Of a DNA stretch of 13,227 bases, positions 1-7,628 are shown piece by piece. The position numbers were made by a program, and so were the translations under genes. Every line of letters starts with the position of its first letter. Positions within the stretch are counted from its first letter, which is position 1. Source of the stretch: Solimonas sp040391865 (lineage in GTDB: Bacteria; Pseudomonadota; Gammaproteobacteria; Nevskiales; Nevskiaceae); assembly GCA_040391865.1 (NCBI GenBank), contig JBEBWZ010000095.1, positions 1 through 13,227 of the forward strand. Reading direction: 5' to 3'. The notes beneath the pieces are model-generated. The model was not told where the DNA came from, did no database searches, and saw only the letters and a program-made list of their open reading frames with translations.

Positions 1-21
1 AAATTATTGAAATAATTAAAT

Positions 22-40
22 TGAGTGCGCTTCAAATTGG
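22..40. promoter_or_regulatory. Candidate operator site A (left-edge AT-rich island)
   Basis: An AT-rich island fills positions 1-50, in contrast to the GC-rich genes. Within it, TGCGCTTCAA at 26-35 is preceded by TTGAG and followed by ATTGG. The 15-mer at 21-35 matches, at 14 of 15 positions, the reverse complement of 4202-4216 in front of the TonB receptor gene. CTTCAAATTGG (30-40) also resembles sites at 9127-9137 and 9222-9233. The DUF1254 gene ends at 107 and reads towards this site, so the site probably belongs to the promoter of an unseen gene further left. Operator function is inference from repetition and position. Confidence 0.4.
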
Positions 41-71
41 ATTTCTGGCGTTCGACTGGGCGGTTGGAAGC

Positions 72-100
72 GTCGGCAGTGTCCGCGCGACACTGCCGAC
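72..100. terminator. Perfect 12-bp hairpin after the DUF1254 gene
   Basis: GTCGGCAGTGTC (72-83) and GACACTGCCGAC (89-100) are perfect inverted copies around the 5-nt loop CGCGC. The hairpin begins 6 nt past the TAA stop of the DUF1254 gene (107-109). Read on the minus strand it is followed by GCTTCCAACC, so there is no clear U-tract. The position fits a transcript-end or 3'-stabilising hairpin. Efficient Rho-independent termination is less certain. Confidence 0.5.
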
Positions 101-106
101 CGAGGC

Positions 107-1456
107 TTATGGCAGTCGCCGCAGGCCGGGGGGCTGATAACGCCCGTCGAGCAGTTGCGCGTCCGGCCAGTACAGGCGCGCGACGATCTGGAACGGGCCG
201 TCCGGGGTGGGCAGCCAGTTGGCAACCGGCGCGTCGTCCGGGGCCTGGTGCTGCAGATACAGATTCAGACTGCCATCTTCGCCGACGTGCAGATCGCGAT
301 CACGATCGCCGATCTTGTAGCGGCCACTGGGGTGCGGTGCCAGCAGGCGGGTATTCGCGTCATAGACGGTGAACGACCAGAAGCCGTGCACCGGCGGGCG
401 TTGCGGGAACGGCAGCTGGTAGCGGGCGCCATGGCTGCCGTCGAGTGGCTGGCCATCGCTGTCGCAGTCCAGCGTCATGTAAACGCATTCGGCGGCCTCC
501 GGCCCCCAGATCGCATAACGTGCGAGCACTGCACGGCGCAGGAAGGCATCGTCGCTGCCGGCAACCAGCGAGCGCGGGCCGCGCAGGTCCAGCGGGTAGA
601 TCCAGCCATTCACCGGCGCGCCCAGTCTTTGCAGTCGCTGCTGGATGCGTTGATAGCCCGCATCGATGCCGGCTTGAAGGGCCGTGCGCTGTTCGTCCGG
701 CAGGTCATCCGCATCGAATGCTCGACCGGGGCCGATGCCGATCTGTGCAAAGCGCTCCATCAGCGCGTATTCGCTGGGATGGATCTGGCACAGGACGAGC
801 ACGAAGTTGAGGTAGGCGATGAACTGCGGCGATCTCGCTTCGAACATGCGTGGATTGCCGTCCGGTGCGAGCCACTCGATCGGTGGCGGCGGCGGTGGCG
901 GTGGTTGCCCGCACCAGGCGCTCAGGGTCTGCAGCTGACACGCGTCCTGCAGGCGGTGCAGTTCATCCCAGTCCTCGTCTGCGCCCTCGACCAGGATGCG
1001 CGCGAACAGTTTCAGCAGCCAGGATTCGCCGCGCACGACTTCGTCGATGCCTGCCGGAATTTCGCCGTGCCAATCCGGGCCGACAATCAGGTAGGTACGC
1101 GATGCCGGGCCATGGGTACGCGAGCCGCGGTTGAGGATGTTGTGGGTGTAGAGATCGTTGATCTGGATGTTGTGAAAGCGGTGCGGCGGAAACTCGGCCG
1201 TGGTCAGTACCACCGGCTCGGCGCGCAGGTCCAGCCACGAAGATGAATACACCGTATCGGTATTCACCCAGGGGATGTAGTTGTTGAACGTGGGGGTCGC
1301 CAGTTCGCGGAAATGCTTCCAGCGGTTGACCGGCTGTCGCTCGGACGCCGGCGCGGCATGCAGTTGCAGATAGGTGAGGCCATAGGCGTAGACCGGCGCA
1401 TAGGCATAGAGATAGGCCTGTTCTGCGATCTCGCGGATTGCTTCCAGCTTGAGCAT
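107..1456 (-). CDS. DUF1254/DUF1214 domain-containing protein
   Basis: A 449-aa protein of the DUF1254 (N-terminal) plus DUF1214 (C-terminal) family, whose biochemical role is not established. Family hallmarks are visible. Residues 9-30 form a Tyr/Ala-rich helix. NTDTVYSSSWLDL (65-77) and RFHNIQINDLYTHNI (93-107) are typical of DUF1254. The last 120 residues carry HGFWSFTVYD, RYKIGDRDRDL and NWLPTPDGPFQIVARLYWP, typical of DUF1214. No signal peptide or membrane helix is evident, so it is probably cytoplasmic. A run of eight prolines (185-192, encoded at 881-904) sits between the two halves. The ATG at 1456 fits the usual family start, with GGGA upstream as a weak ribosome site. It lies downstream of the TonB receptor on the same strand, with an intrinsic terminator ending 12 nt before its start. 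Related genes occur in catabolic clusters, so a role in substrate processing is inferred. Confidence 0.9.
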   Translation of the reverse strand: MLKLEAIREIAEQAYLYAYAPVYAYGLTYLQLHAAPASERQPVNRWKHFRELATPTFNNYIPWVNTDTVYSSSWLDLRAEPVVLTTAEFPPHRFHNIQINDLYTHNILNRGSRTHGPASRTYLIVGPDWHGEIPAGIDEVVRGESWLLKLFARILVEGADEDWDELHRLQDACQLQTLSAWCGQPPPPPPPPIEWLAPDGNPRMFEARSPQFIAYLNFVLVLCQIHPSEYALMERFAQIGIGPGRAFDADDLPDEQRTALQAGIDAGYQRIQQRLQRLGAPVNGWIYPLDLRGPRSLVAGSDDAFLRRAVLARYAIWGPEAAECVYMTLDCDSDGQPLDGSHGARYQLPFPQRPPVHGFWSFTVYDANTRLLAPHPSGRYKIGDRDRDLHVGEDGSLNLYLQHQAPDDAPVANWLPTPDGPFQIVARLYWPDAQLLDGRYQPPGLRRLP

Positions 1457-1468
1457 GAAGACGTTCCC

Positions 1469-1496
1469 AAAAAAGAGCCCCGCACGAAGGCGGGGC
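1469..1496 (-). terminator. Rho-independent terminator after the TonB receptor gene
   Basis: Read on the minus strand, the stem GCCCCGC, loop CTTCGT and complementary GCGGGGC are followed by TCTTTTTT. The 7-bp all-GC stem with a 6-nt loop and T-tract is a textbook intrinsic terminator. It starts 28 nt after the receptor stop codon and ends 12 nt before the ATG of the DUF1254 gene. It is therefore both the receptor's terminator and the leader of the next gene. Confidence 0.9.
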
Positions 1497-1524
1497 AGGT
1501 GGGGGGGAGATGTTGCTGTGGCCG

Positions 1525-4080
1525 TCAGTTGCCGCTGGCGCCGAAGCGATAGCGGACGTCGAAGCCGATGGTGAGCGGAGCGCCGGCCGCGCGGGCGATA
1601 TGGCCCAGCGGGAGGGCGCTATAGAGGTCGGCCAGCGGCAGTACGTACTCCTTGTCCAGCGCGTTGTGGTCCGTCAGGCCGAGATCGAACGAACTGCCGA
1701 AGGCATTGCGCAGATCGGCGCGCAGGTTCAGCAGGCCGTAACCCTCGACATTCTGCTCGGGGGCATAGGTGTCGGAGGGGCTGTAGCCATCGGTGTGGAA
1801 GTACGTGGCCTGTACCGCCGCGTCGCCGATGGTCATCGGCACCGGCAGGCGGTAGCGCGTGGTCAGGCTGTAGATGTTCTTCGGTGCGCGGGCAAACGGC
1901 TGGCCGGAGAGGTCGGCGCCGGTTGCCGGATCGACGAACACGTCATAGCCGGCATCGGTGTACGAGTAGAAGCCCGAGAACTCCAGGCGATCGGTCGGCA
2001 TGAAGGTGAACTCCAGCTCGCCGCCCTTGATCGTTGCTTCACCCGCATTCACCGGCGCCGTCTGCACCGGATTTGAGCCCGGAATCTGCAGCAGGCGCTG
2101 GATGTCGGTGTAATCGGCATAGAACAGTGCGACGTTCAGGCGCAGCGGCATGTCACCGAGGAAGAAGGTGTTCTTCGAGCCCAGTTCGAAATCGGTGACG
2201 GTTTCCGCCTTGAAGGTTTCTGCCAGCGCTTCGACCGTGGTCGCACGCGCACCGAAGCCGCCGGTGCGGTAGCCGCGACGATTGGCCAGATACACTAGAT
2301 TGTCGCGGGTGACCTGGTAATCGAGACTGACGTTCCAGGTCGGTTCGCTGAAGTCCTTCTTGAAGCTGAAGTCGCACTGATTGATCGGGTAAGGCGTGTT
2401 CGGCGTCGCCGGATTGTTGTCGTGGTCGAAGCCGACGCGGCAGACCTGCGGGCCGTTCGGATCGGTGGCATCGCCGGTGCGGTTGCGGATGCGGGCGACG
2501 CGCTCGTCCCAGCTATAGCGCGCGCCGACGGTCAGCGACAGGCCGTCGAGCACTGGGTCCAGCTTCTGCGTGACCTGCGCAAACACCGACTGACTGGTGT
2601 TTTCGCCCCAGGGACTGGTCAGCGACCAGCCCGGGAACTGGGTCGGCGACGGTTGCGGCGTCATGCTGCCCGGACCGGTGAGGATGGATTTCGCCGTCAG
2701 GCTGTAGTCGTCCGAGCCGCCCTTTTCGTTGAAGTAGTACAGGCCGACGATCCAGTTGGTGCTGTCGGTGCTGCCCATCAATTGCAGCTCTTCCGAGAAC
2801 TGCTTGAACTCCGACTGGCGATGAATCGCCATCAGCGGGATCGGCATGCCGTCGACGTCTTCGAGCGTGTCGCTGTCGACGCGGCGGGTGCCCATCACGT
2901 TCTTCAGCGTGAGGCTGTCGCTCAGCTCGTAGGTGGTGGTGTTGGCCAGATCCCAGGTCGCGACGCGGGCGTGCTGATCGGCGCCACTGGCGATGTCGTA
3001 GATGCCACGCGCACGCTGTGCGTCGAGCATCTGCTGTCCGCTGTACTGGCCGACGTAACCAAGACCAGCGTTGCCCATGGCCATCGATCCCGGGTTCAGG
3101 CGATAGATGCCGGCGCCGGTGCCGCCGTTGTCCTGCATGAAGCGCGAGTAGGTGAACAGTGAATCCAGGCCGTCGATCGGCTGAACGGCCAGCGACACGC
3201 GCATCGCCTTGGTGTGCTCGGTGTTGACGTCCTTGCCAGTGACCACGTCATCGATCCAGCCGTCGCTGTCGGTGGTCTGGCCGGCCACGCGCAGCTGCGC
3301 CCAGTCGGCCAGCGGCTGGTTGATCATCGCGGTGGTGTTCATGCGATTGAAGCTGCCGACGGTCACGCCGGCATAGCCGTCAAAACTGTTGCTGGGGCGA
3401 TTGGCCTTGATGCTGACCGCGCCGCCGGTGGAGTTGCGACCGAACAGTGTGCCCTGCGGGCCCTTCAGCACTTCGACGGACTGGATGTCGAACAGCGAGG
3501 CATTGAGTCCGTGCGGGCGCTGCGCCGCGATCTCGTTGAAGTACACCGGCACCGAAGGATCGGAAATGATCGACTGTTCCTGCTGGCTCTGACCGCGAAT
3601 CGCAAAGGTCGGAATCGAGCCGCTGCCGGAGGCGCTGGGAATGATCACCAGGTTGGGCACCTGCGTGCTCAGTGCGGCGACGTCCGTGACGTTGGCGCGC
3701 TCCAGCGCTTCGCCGCTGACCGCGCTGACCGCGATCGGAACCGACTGGATGCTCTCTTCGCGCTTGCGCGCGGTGACCACGATCTCTTCGATCACGCCAC
3801 GGCTGGAGGCGCCGTCCGCGAGGTCCGCTTCTGCGGCAGGTGCAGACGCGTCCGCGATGGGCGCTGCCGTTTCCGCGCCGGCTTCTGCCGGGCTCGCGGT
3901 TGCGGGTGCGATCTCGGCCGACAGTTCGTTCAGGCCGACTCCATCGGCTTGCGCGGTGGCCGGCTGCATCGCATCGGCCGCGGCCTGCGCTGCAGCATCC
4001 TCGTTCTGGGCGACGGCAGAGGTGGCCCACATCGCGGCGCACATGCTGATCGCAGTTAGTTTGAAAGCCTGATTCCTCAC
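1525..4080 (-). CDS. TonB-dependent outer-membrane receptor
   Basis: An 851-aa TonB-dependent receptor that would import a substrate across the outer membrane using TonB/ExbB/ExbD energy. A Sec signal peptide occupies residues 1-24 (hydrophobic core, SAVA then Q). Residues 25-95 are an unusually long Ala/Glu/Pro-rich low-complexity stretch. The TonB box is EEIVVTARKREE (98-109). The plug follows (about 110-228), with VPNLVI, FAIRG, VEVLKGPQGTLFGRNSTGGAV and IKANRP motifs, then a 22-strand-type barrel to the C-terminus. The last strand, IGFDVRYRF, is followed by five extra residues instead of ending at Phe. The start is a GTG at 4078-4080 with AGGAGAG a few bases upstream. This receptor style is common in proteobacterial xenobiotic, terpenoid and steroid catabolism loci as well as siderophore uptake. 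No siderophore gene is nearby, so an organic substrate is inferred. It has its own promoter and terminator. Confidence 0.95.
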   Translation of the reverse strand: MRNQAFKLTAISMCAAMWATSAVAQNEDAAAQAAADAMQPATAQADGVGLNELSAEIAPATASPAEAGAETAAPIADASAPAAEADLADGASSRGVIEEIVVTARKREESIQSVPIAVSAVSGEALERANVTDVAALSTQVPNLVIIPSASGSGSIPTFAIRGQSQQEQSIISDPSVPVYFNEIAAQRPHGLNASLFDIQSVEVLKGPQGTLFGRNSTGGAVSIKANRPSNSFDGYAGVTVGSFNRMNTTAMINQPLADWAQLRVAGQTTDSDGWIDDVVTGKDVNTEHTKAMRVSLAVQPIDGLDSLFTYSRFMQDNGGTGAGIYRLNPGSMAMGNAGLGYVGQYSGQQMLDAQRARGIYDIASGADQHARVATWDLANTTTYELSDSLTLKNVMGTRRVDSDTLEDVDGMPIPLMAIHRQSEFKQFSEELQLMGSTDSTNWIVGLYYFNEKGGSDDYSLTAKSILTGPGSMTPQPSPTQFPGWSLTSPWGENTSQSVFAQVTQKLDPVLDGLSLTVGARYSWDERVARIRNRTGDATDPNGPQVCRVGFDHDNNPATPNTPYPINQCDFSFKKDFSEPTWNVSLDYQVTRDNLVYLANRRGYRTGGFGARATTVEALAETFKAETVTDFELGSKNTFFLGDMPLRLNVALFYADYTDIQRLLQIPGSNPVQTAPVNAGEATIKGGELEFTFMPTDRLEFSGFYSYTDAGYDVFVDPATGADLSGQPFARAPKNIYSLTTRYRLPVPMTIGDAAVQATYFHTDGYSPSDTYAPEQNVEGYGLLNLRADLRNAFGSSFDLGLTDHNALDKEYVLPLADLYSALPLGHIARAAGAPLTIGFDVRYRFGASGN

Positions 4081-4153
4081 GTAACTCTCCTCTCAAAAGG
4101 GGGGCGAACCCAGGCCGCTCAGTCGGCGACCAGTGGCAAAACTCTACGGTTCA

Positions 4154-4183
4154 AGAATGGGTCGACAGTGCGCTATTTGTCAA
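4154..4183 (-). promoter_or_regulatory. Candidate sigma-70-type promoter of the TonB receptor gene
   Basis: On the minus strand there is a perfect -35 box TTGACA (4178-4183). After an 18-nt spacer comes CATTCT (4154-4159), a weak -10 box sharing only three bases with TATAAT. The predicted start of transcription near 4147 gives a leader of about 66 nt before the GTG start. A strong -35 with a poor -10 and a motif centred near -62 would suit an activated promoter. This is inference from sequence only. Confidence 0.4.
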
Positions 4184-4201
4184 TAGGCAAAAGGCCGGTT
4201 T

Positions 4202-4221
4202 TTGAAGCGCATTCAAATTGA
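4202..4221. promoter_or_regulatory. Candidate operator site B upstream of the TonB receptor promoter
   Basis: TTGAAGCGCA (4202-4211) is the exact reverse complement of TGCGCTTCAA at 26-35 and 4323-4332. TTGAA and TTCAA (4202-4206 and 4212-4216) form an inverted repeat with a 5-nt spacer. It is directly followed by ATTCAAATTGA (4211-4221), an 11-mer repeated exactly at 9127-9137 in front of the ligase operon and the GntR gene. The site is centred about 62 nt upstream of the predicted receptor transcription start. The GntR-family protein at 9242-10999 is the obvious candidate binder, unproven. Confidence 0.45.
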
Positions 4222-4299
4222 AGGAAGTATTTAAATTAAGCTATTGAAAAACATGTAAAAAATGACAATTTCCAGCCGTGTATAGGCGATCAACTGCTG

Positions 4300-4332
4300 G
4301 CGCTTCATTGGCCGTTTATATGTGCGCTTCAA
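4300..4332. promoter_or_regulatory. Direct repeat of GCGCTTCA, candidate operator site C
   Basis: GCGCTTCAT (4300-4308) and GCGCTTCAA (4324-4332) are direct repeats with a 24-nt period. The second copy is part of TGCGCTTCAA (4323-4332), identical to site A and to the reverse complement of site B. The repeats lie between the receptor promoter and the end of the sulfotransferase gene (stop at 4339-4341). I saw no convincing intrinsic terminator for the sulfotransferase operon in 4240-4338. The remainder of the 258-nt gap (4081-4338) shows only the promoter and sites described here. Confidence 0.35.
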
Positions 4333-4338
4333 TAAGCC

Positions 4339-5610
4339 TCAGGAAGTGAGCACCGAGTAGCGTTCCGTATAGAAATGCAGAGCGCGATAGCGCTCCACCA
4401 TATCGATCCCGAAATCCTCGGCCGCATATTCGTGACCGCCGTGCTGTCCACGCGGATGAGCGGCAATCCAGTGCCGCATCCGTTGTTCGGCGGCATCGTC
4501 CAGCGTCTTGTCGCAGGCGGCGTAAATACGCCGCACCATGGCGATCGGGTCCTGCATCAGTTCGCGGAACTGGATATCGACATAGCGCGGATCGCCATCC
4601 TGTCGCTCCCTGCAGATGCCGCGCAGCAGGCGCTCGACGATGGCTGAGATGTTGCTGCCGACCAGCAGCGGATTCGGATGGTCGAAATAATTGCGGATGC
4701 CGTAGCAGGTCAGGCTCGACAGGGACACGGTCGCGGTCACCGGATCGCGATGGGTCTGCACGATGGTGGCGTCGGGAAACGCGGACAGCAGCGCTTGCAG
4801 GTTTTCCATGTGCATCGGTGCTTTCAGCACCCACTGCTCGCCGCCGCGCAGCCATTGCAGGGTTTGCAGCACGCGCCTGAAATAGGCGTAGCCGGCGCGA
4901 TGGTCGGCCTTGCGGTACCACTCGACATAGGACGGCACCGCAAACGACCATTCGAACGCCATCGAGCAGAAGCCCAGCGACAGCAACGCGATTTCCTCTT
5001 CGGGTTCCTCCGCTTCGAGTTGATGCATCTTCACCATCTCGGGAGCGACGCGATGCAGCTGCTCCAGTGCGGCGTGTGCCGCGGCGATGCGCGGATCGGG
5101 CGTTGCGACCGGCGCTGCGGCGTCGCCAAACGGCAGCGGGAACATCAGTTCCCAGAATGGTGCGTGGCGCAACGAGGGATCGCGTGCCAGCAGCCACTGC
5201 AGAAAGGTGGTGCCGCTGCGCGGTAGTCCGACGATGAAGATCGGTGCGCGCACCGGCAGGTCGAGAATTTCGGTATGTGCCGACCACAGCGCCTGCAGGC
5301 GCAGCCGGGTGTTGAGCAGATTCATCAGCCGCCGATGGGCGTTCTCGATCCCGTTGGCATTGAGATCGACTTCCTGTTGCAGGGAAGCGCACAGGATCTG
5401 CAGCGGTTCGTCGAAAGGCTCCGGACCGAAATCGTCGAGACCGGTTTCCTGGCGCGCCAGTGCCAGCAGCGCGGCCTGGTCCAGCGGCCAGCGTTGCCGT
5501 GCCGCTTCGATGCTGATGGCATCGACTGTGCCCTGCTGCTGCGGATAGGCGAATTCGCGCGCACGCGCGGTGAGGGTTTCCGGCGGTGGCAAGGGCACAT
5601 TCTTCAGCAT
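4339..5610 (-). CDS. Sulfotransferase family protein (PAPS-dependent type)
   Basis: A 423-aa protein of the Sulfotransfer_3-like family, predicted to move a sulfuryl group from PAPS to a hydroxyl or amine acceptor in the cytoplasm. The 5'-phosphosulfate loop is IVGLPRSGTTFLQWLL (126-141). WVLKAPMH (260-267) and the 3'-phosphate-binding segment IVQTHRDPVTATVSLSSL (283-300, with R288 and S296) follow in the usual order. The N-terminal 115 residues are helical and of the length usual in this bacterial branch. I chose the ATG at 5608-5610 because AGGAGA lies 7 nt upstream and family-like sequence starts there. The frame stays open to 5736, but that extension overlaps the MFS gene. It is the last gene of the minus-strand operon, 82 nt after the MFS stop. 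The acceptor is unknown. A hydrophobic alcohol handled by the pathway, later exported by the MFS protein, is speculation. Confidence 0.9.
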   Translation of the reverse strand: MLKNVPLPPPETLTARAREFAYPQQQGTVDAISIEAARQRWPLDQAALLALARQETGLDDFGPEPFDEPLQILCASLQQEVDLNANGIENAHRRLMNLLNTRLRLQALWSAHTEILDLPVRAPIFIVGLPRSGTTFLQWLLARDPSLRHAPFWELMFPLPFGDAAAPVATPDPRIAAAHAALEQLHRVAPEMVKMHQLEAEEPEEEIALLSLGFCSMAFEWSFAVPSYVEWYRKADHRAGYAYFRRVLQTLQWLRGGEQWVLKAPMHMENLQALLSAFPDATIVQTHRDPVTATVSLSSLTCYGIRNYFDHPNPLLVGSNISAIVERLLRGICRERQDGDPRYVDIQFRELMQDPIAMVRRIYAACDKTLDDAAEQRMRHWIAAHPRGQHGGHEYAAEDFGIDMVERYRALHFYTERYSVLTS

Positions 5611-5692
5611 GCTGCGTTCTCCTGTATTTTTTGGGCTTGCGACGGTCTCTGCTGCGCCGTCCTGGCAAGGTGCGACGAACGAGTGACTCGAT

Positions 5693-6937
5693 TCAGGGCA
5701 TCGACGGCGCCCGGCGCTGGAAGGTGGCGAGCACACCGGCAGCGATCACCACGCAGGCCACGCCGTAGGGCAGATGCGGATTGACCGCATGCAGCTGCAT
5801 CGCGAACAGCGGTGTGAGGATGTAGCCGCCGGACCACAGCGCGCCGTTGAGGCCGGCGACCGCTCCTTGCTCGTGCGCCTCCACGCGCTGCGAGGCTTCG
5901 ATGATGTTGCCGGGGCGCAGCAGGCCGAAGCCGAGGCCGCACAAGGTGGTGGCGAGCCAGGTGGCGTACAGCGAAGCGCTGAAGCTCAGCACCAGGAATG
6001 CCAGCAGGCTCGACCACAGGCCCAGGTGTTGCAGCATGCGCGCGTTGACCGGGAGCCGCGGCACCAGGATCACTTGCGAGAACAGGGTGGCGAGCGCCGA
6101 CAGCATCAGCGCGATGCCGACCACGCGCGGTGTGTCCTGGGTGCTGAACTGCAGGCCGTCGATGAAATAGAAACCCAGGGTCTGGAACAGGATGGCCTGG
6201 CTGAGGCTGCCGCAGAGACCCAGCAGCAGTACCGTGCGGATGCGCGAATCGAACGGACTCAAGCGCGGCAGGTGGCCGCTGGGGCGCGCACGCGGCGGCT
6301 GTGCCTCCAGCGTGCGCCGGACCACGGCCCAGACGGCGACGGCGAAGGCGCCTGCCGCCAGGATCGGGGTCAGGGTGCCGAAGGCGGCGAGGATGCCGAT
6401 CACGCCAGGGCCGAGCAGGGAGCCGAAATTCCAGGCCGCGGTGATGCGGCTGATGGCGGTGAGACGTTGCGCGGGCTGGCTGCGCTGGATCACGTAGGCC
6501 TGCATCGCCGGCAGTGCGCCGCTGCTGAGGCCGCTGTAGACCAGCCGCGACAGCAGGATCAGCAGCCACAGTGCGGTGGCGCCGATCCAGCCTGCGTACG
6601 CGGCGGCCGCGGCGCCGGCGAACATCAGCATCGATGCGGCAAAGCCGAGCACGCTCAACAGCAGGATCGGTTTGCGGTCCCAGTGGTCGCAGCGATGTCC
6701 CCACCAGGCGGTGAGCAGCGACCAGGCGATCGCCGGCAGCATGTAGACCATGCCGACACGCAGGTCACTGATGCCTTGATCGCGTGCGACGGCCGGCAGG
6801 ATCGCGAACAGCAGCGACTGCCCGATGCCGTGCACCAGGGGAATCGCAATCAGCGACGCGGCCACGCGCCGCGGCATGCCGGGCGGCAGGCCTTCGGGCG
6901 CGTCCGGCGTGACCGCCGCCGCTGCGTGGGCACTCAT
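5693..6937 (-). CDS. MFS transporter
   Basis: A 414-aa major facilitator superfamily protein with about twelve hydrophobic segments, acting in the inner membrane. Motif A between TM2 and TM3 is clear: GHRCDHWDRKP (80-90), matching the GxxxDxxGRK pattern of the family. The N-terminal 25 residues are a soluble Ala/Pro-rich lead-in. The ATG at 6935-6937 is chosen because it lies one base after the TGA of the preceding gene (TGACATG), giving tight translational coupling. There is no good Shine-Dalgarno of its own. A 439-aa version starting at 7012 would overlap the upstream gene by 74 nt and is less likely. The single-component, drug-efflux-like architecture fits export or import of a small organic molecule. 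Its operon partners (CoA ligase and sulfotransferase) suggest a pathway substrate or sulfated product. Direction of transport cannot be told from sequence. Confidence 0.9.
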   Translation of the reverse strand: MSAHAAAAVTPDAPEGLPPGMPRRVAASLIAIPLVHGIGQSLLFAILPAVARDQGISDLRVGMVYMLPAIAWSLLTAWWGHRCDHWDRKPILLLSVLGFAASMLMFAGAAAAAYAGWIGATALWLLILLSRLVYSGLSSGALPAMQAYVIQRSQPAQRLTAISRITAAWNFGSLLGPGVIGILAAFGTLTPILAAGAFAVAVWAVVRRTLEAQPPRARPSGHLPRLSPFDSRIRTVLLLGLCGSLSQAILFQTLGFYFIDGLQFSTQDTPRVVGIALMLSALATLFSQVILVPRLPVNARMLQHLGLWSSLLAFLVLSFSASLYATWLATTLCGLGFGLLRPGNIIEASQRVEAHEQGAVAGLNGALWSGGYILTPLFAMQLHAVNPHLPYGVACVVIAAGVLATFQRRAPSMP

Positions 6938-6938
6938 G

Positions 6939-7628
6939 TCAATCGATGAAGATGCGACGTTCGTTGTCGACCACCGCCACCTGGCCACGGACGCCGGTGC
7001 CGATCTGCGCAAACGGTGCTGCGCGGCTGTTCATGCTCGACAGCATCAGTTCGCCGTCGCGTGCATCGACCCGCCATTCGCTGTGGTCGTAGCGTGCGCC
7101 GCCGCCGTCCGCCGCTTCGAATGCGAAGATCGGTCCCAGCTGGATCTGACGCCAGGCGGGAATGCCGAGTGTGCGCAGCAGTGCGGCCGCTGCTGGCGTA
7201 GCGACGATGGCGCGCATTGTCGACAGCAGCTGCGGCAGATCGCGATCCAGTGCCTGCAGGTGTTCGAGCACCGGCAGCGACAGGCCCAGCACGGCCTGCA
7301 GCCGGAAACGGCGCAGCACCATGTCGGTACGCGCCGCATCGAAGGCGCTGGCCTCGGCCTGGATCCACGGGATGCGGCGCCGGATCGCGGCGTTCTCGAA
7401 CGGCCACCAGCTGACTTCATCGGCGCCATCACCGATCAGGTGCACGGGTTGTCCGGCTTCAAGATCCAGCCAGCCGTAGACGCGCAAGGCCCATTCGCTG
7501 TCGCATTCGATGTCGCGGCGGCTCAGCGGATAGGGCAGGTTGCCGCAGCTGAAGCGCGCCATGCCGACCATCCACGGCGCGCCGTCCGGGCGCGCCAGGT
7601 AAGGGCTGGGTTTCGGGAAGTCGCTCAT
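6939..7628 (-). CDS. Hypothetical protein, possible degenerate adenylate-forming-domain companion
   Basis: A 229-aa protein that I do not assign to a named family. Its ATG overlaps the ligase stop (ATGA) and its TGA is one base from the MFS start, so it is a genuine translated operon member. By eye, parts follow the order of the neighbouring PaaK-like ligase. ALRVYGWLDLEAGQPV recalls the ligase's LWGMGVRPGDYVV. DAARTDMVLRRFRLQAVLG recalls VEMSRRYRPAVLFTA. DGELMLSSMNSRAAPFAQIGTG recalls IGELCVTSLINDVDPLIRYRSG. The P-loop SSGTTG and the YRxGD aspartate are absent, and the lid domain is missing. It may be a catalytically dead paralogue acting as a partner subunit, or the similarity may be chance. 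It has no signal peptide or membrane segment. Coding is certain; function is not known. Confidence 0.75.
   Translation of the reverse strand: MSDFPKPSPYLARPDGAPWMVGMARFSCGNLPYPLSRRDIECDSEWALRVYGWLDLEAGQPVHLIGDGADEVSWWPFENAAIRRRIPWIQAEASAFDAARTDMVLRRFRLQAVLGLSLPVLEHLQALDRDLPQLLSTMRAIVATPAAAALLRTLGIPAWRQIQLGPIFAFEAADGGGARYDHSEWRVDARDGELMLSSMNSRAAPFAQIGTGVRGQVAVVDNERRIFID

Noticed and set aside
155..1246. Long plus-strand open frame antisense to the DUF1254 gene (about 363 codons)
   Set aside because: It has no recognisable motifs and shadow-type composition. The opposite strand matches DUF1254/DUF1214 throughout.
3214..4059. Plus-strand open frame antisense to the TonB receptor N-terminus
   Set aside because: It lacks any family signature, whereas the minus strand shows signal peptide, TonB box and plug.
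5680..5690. Palindrome CGAGTGACTCG near the end of the MFS gene
   Set aside because: Five-base arms without AT-rich context or a second copy. Likely chance.
5774..6949. Long plus-strand open frame antisense to the MFS gene (about 391 codons)
   Set aside because: Its product is Arg/Gln/His-rich with no domain pattern. The minus strand encodes a clear MFS protein with motif A. It is a GC-rich shadow frame.
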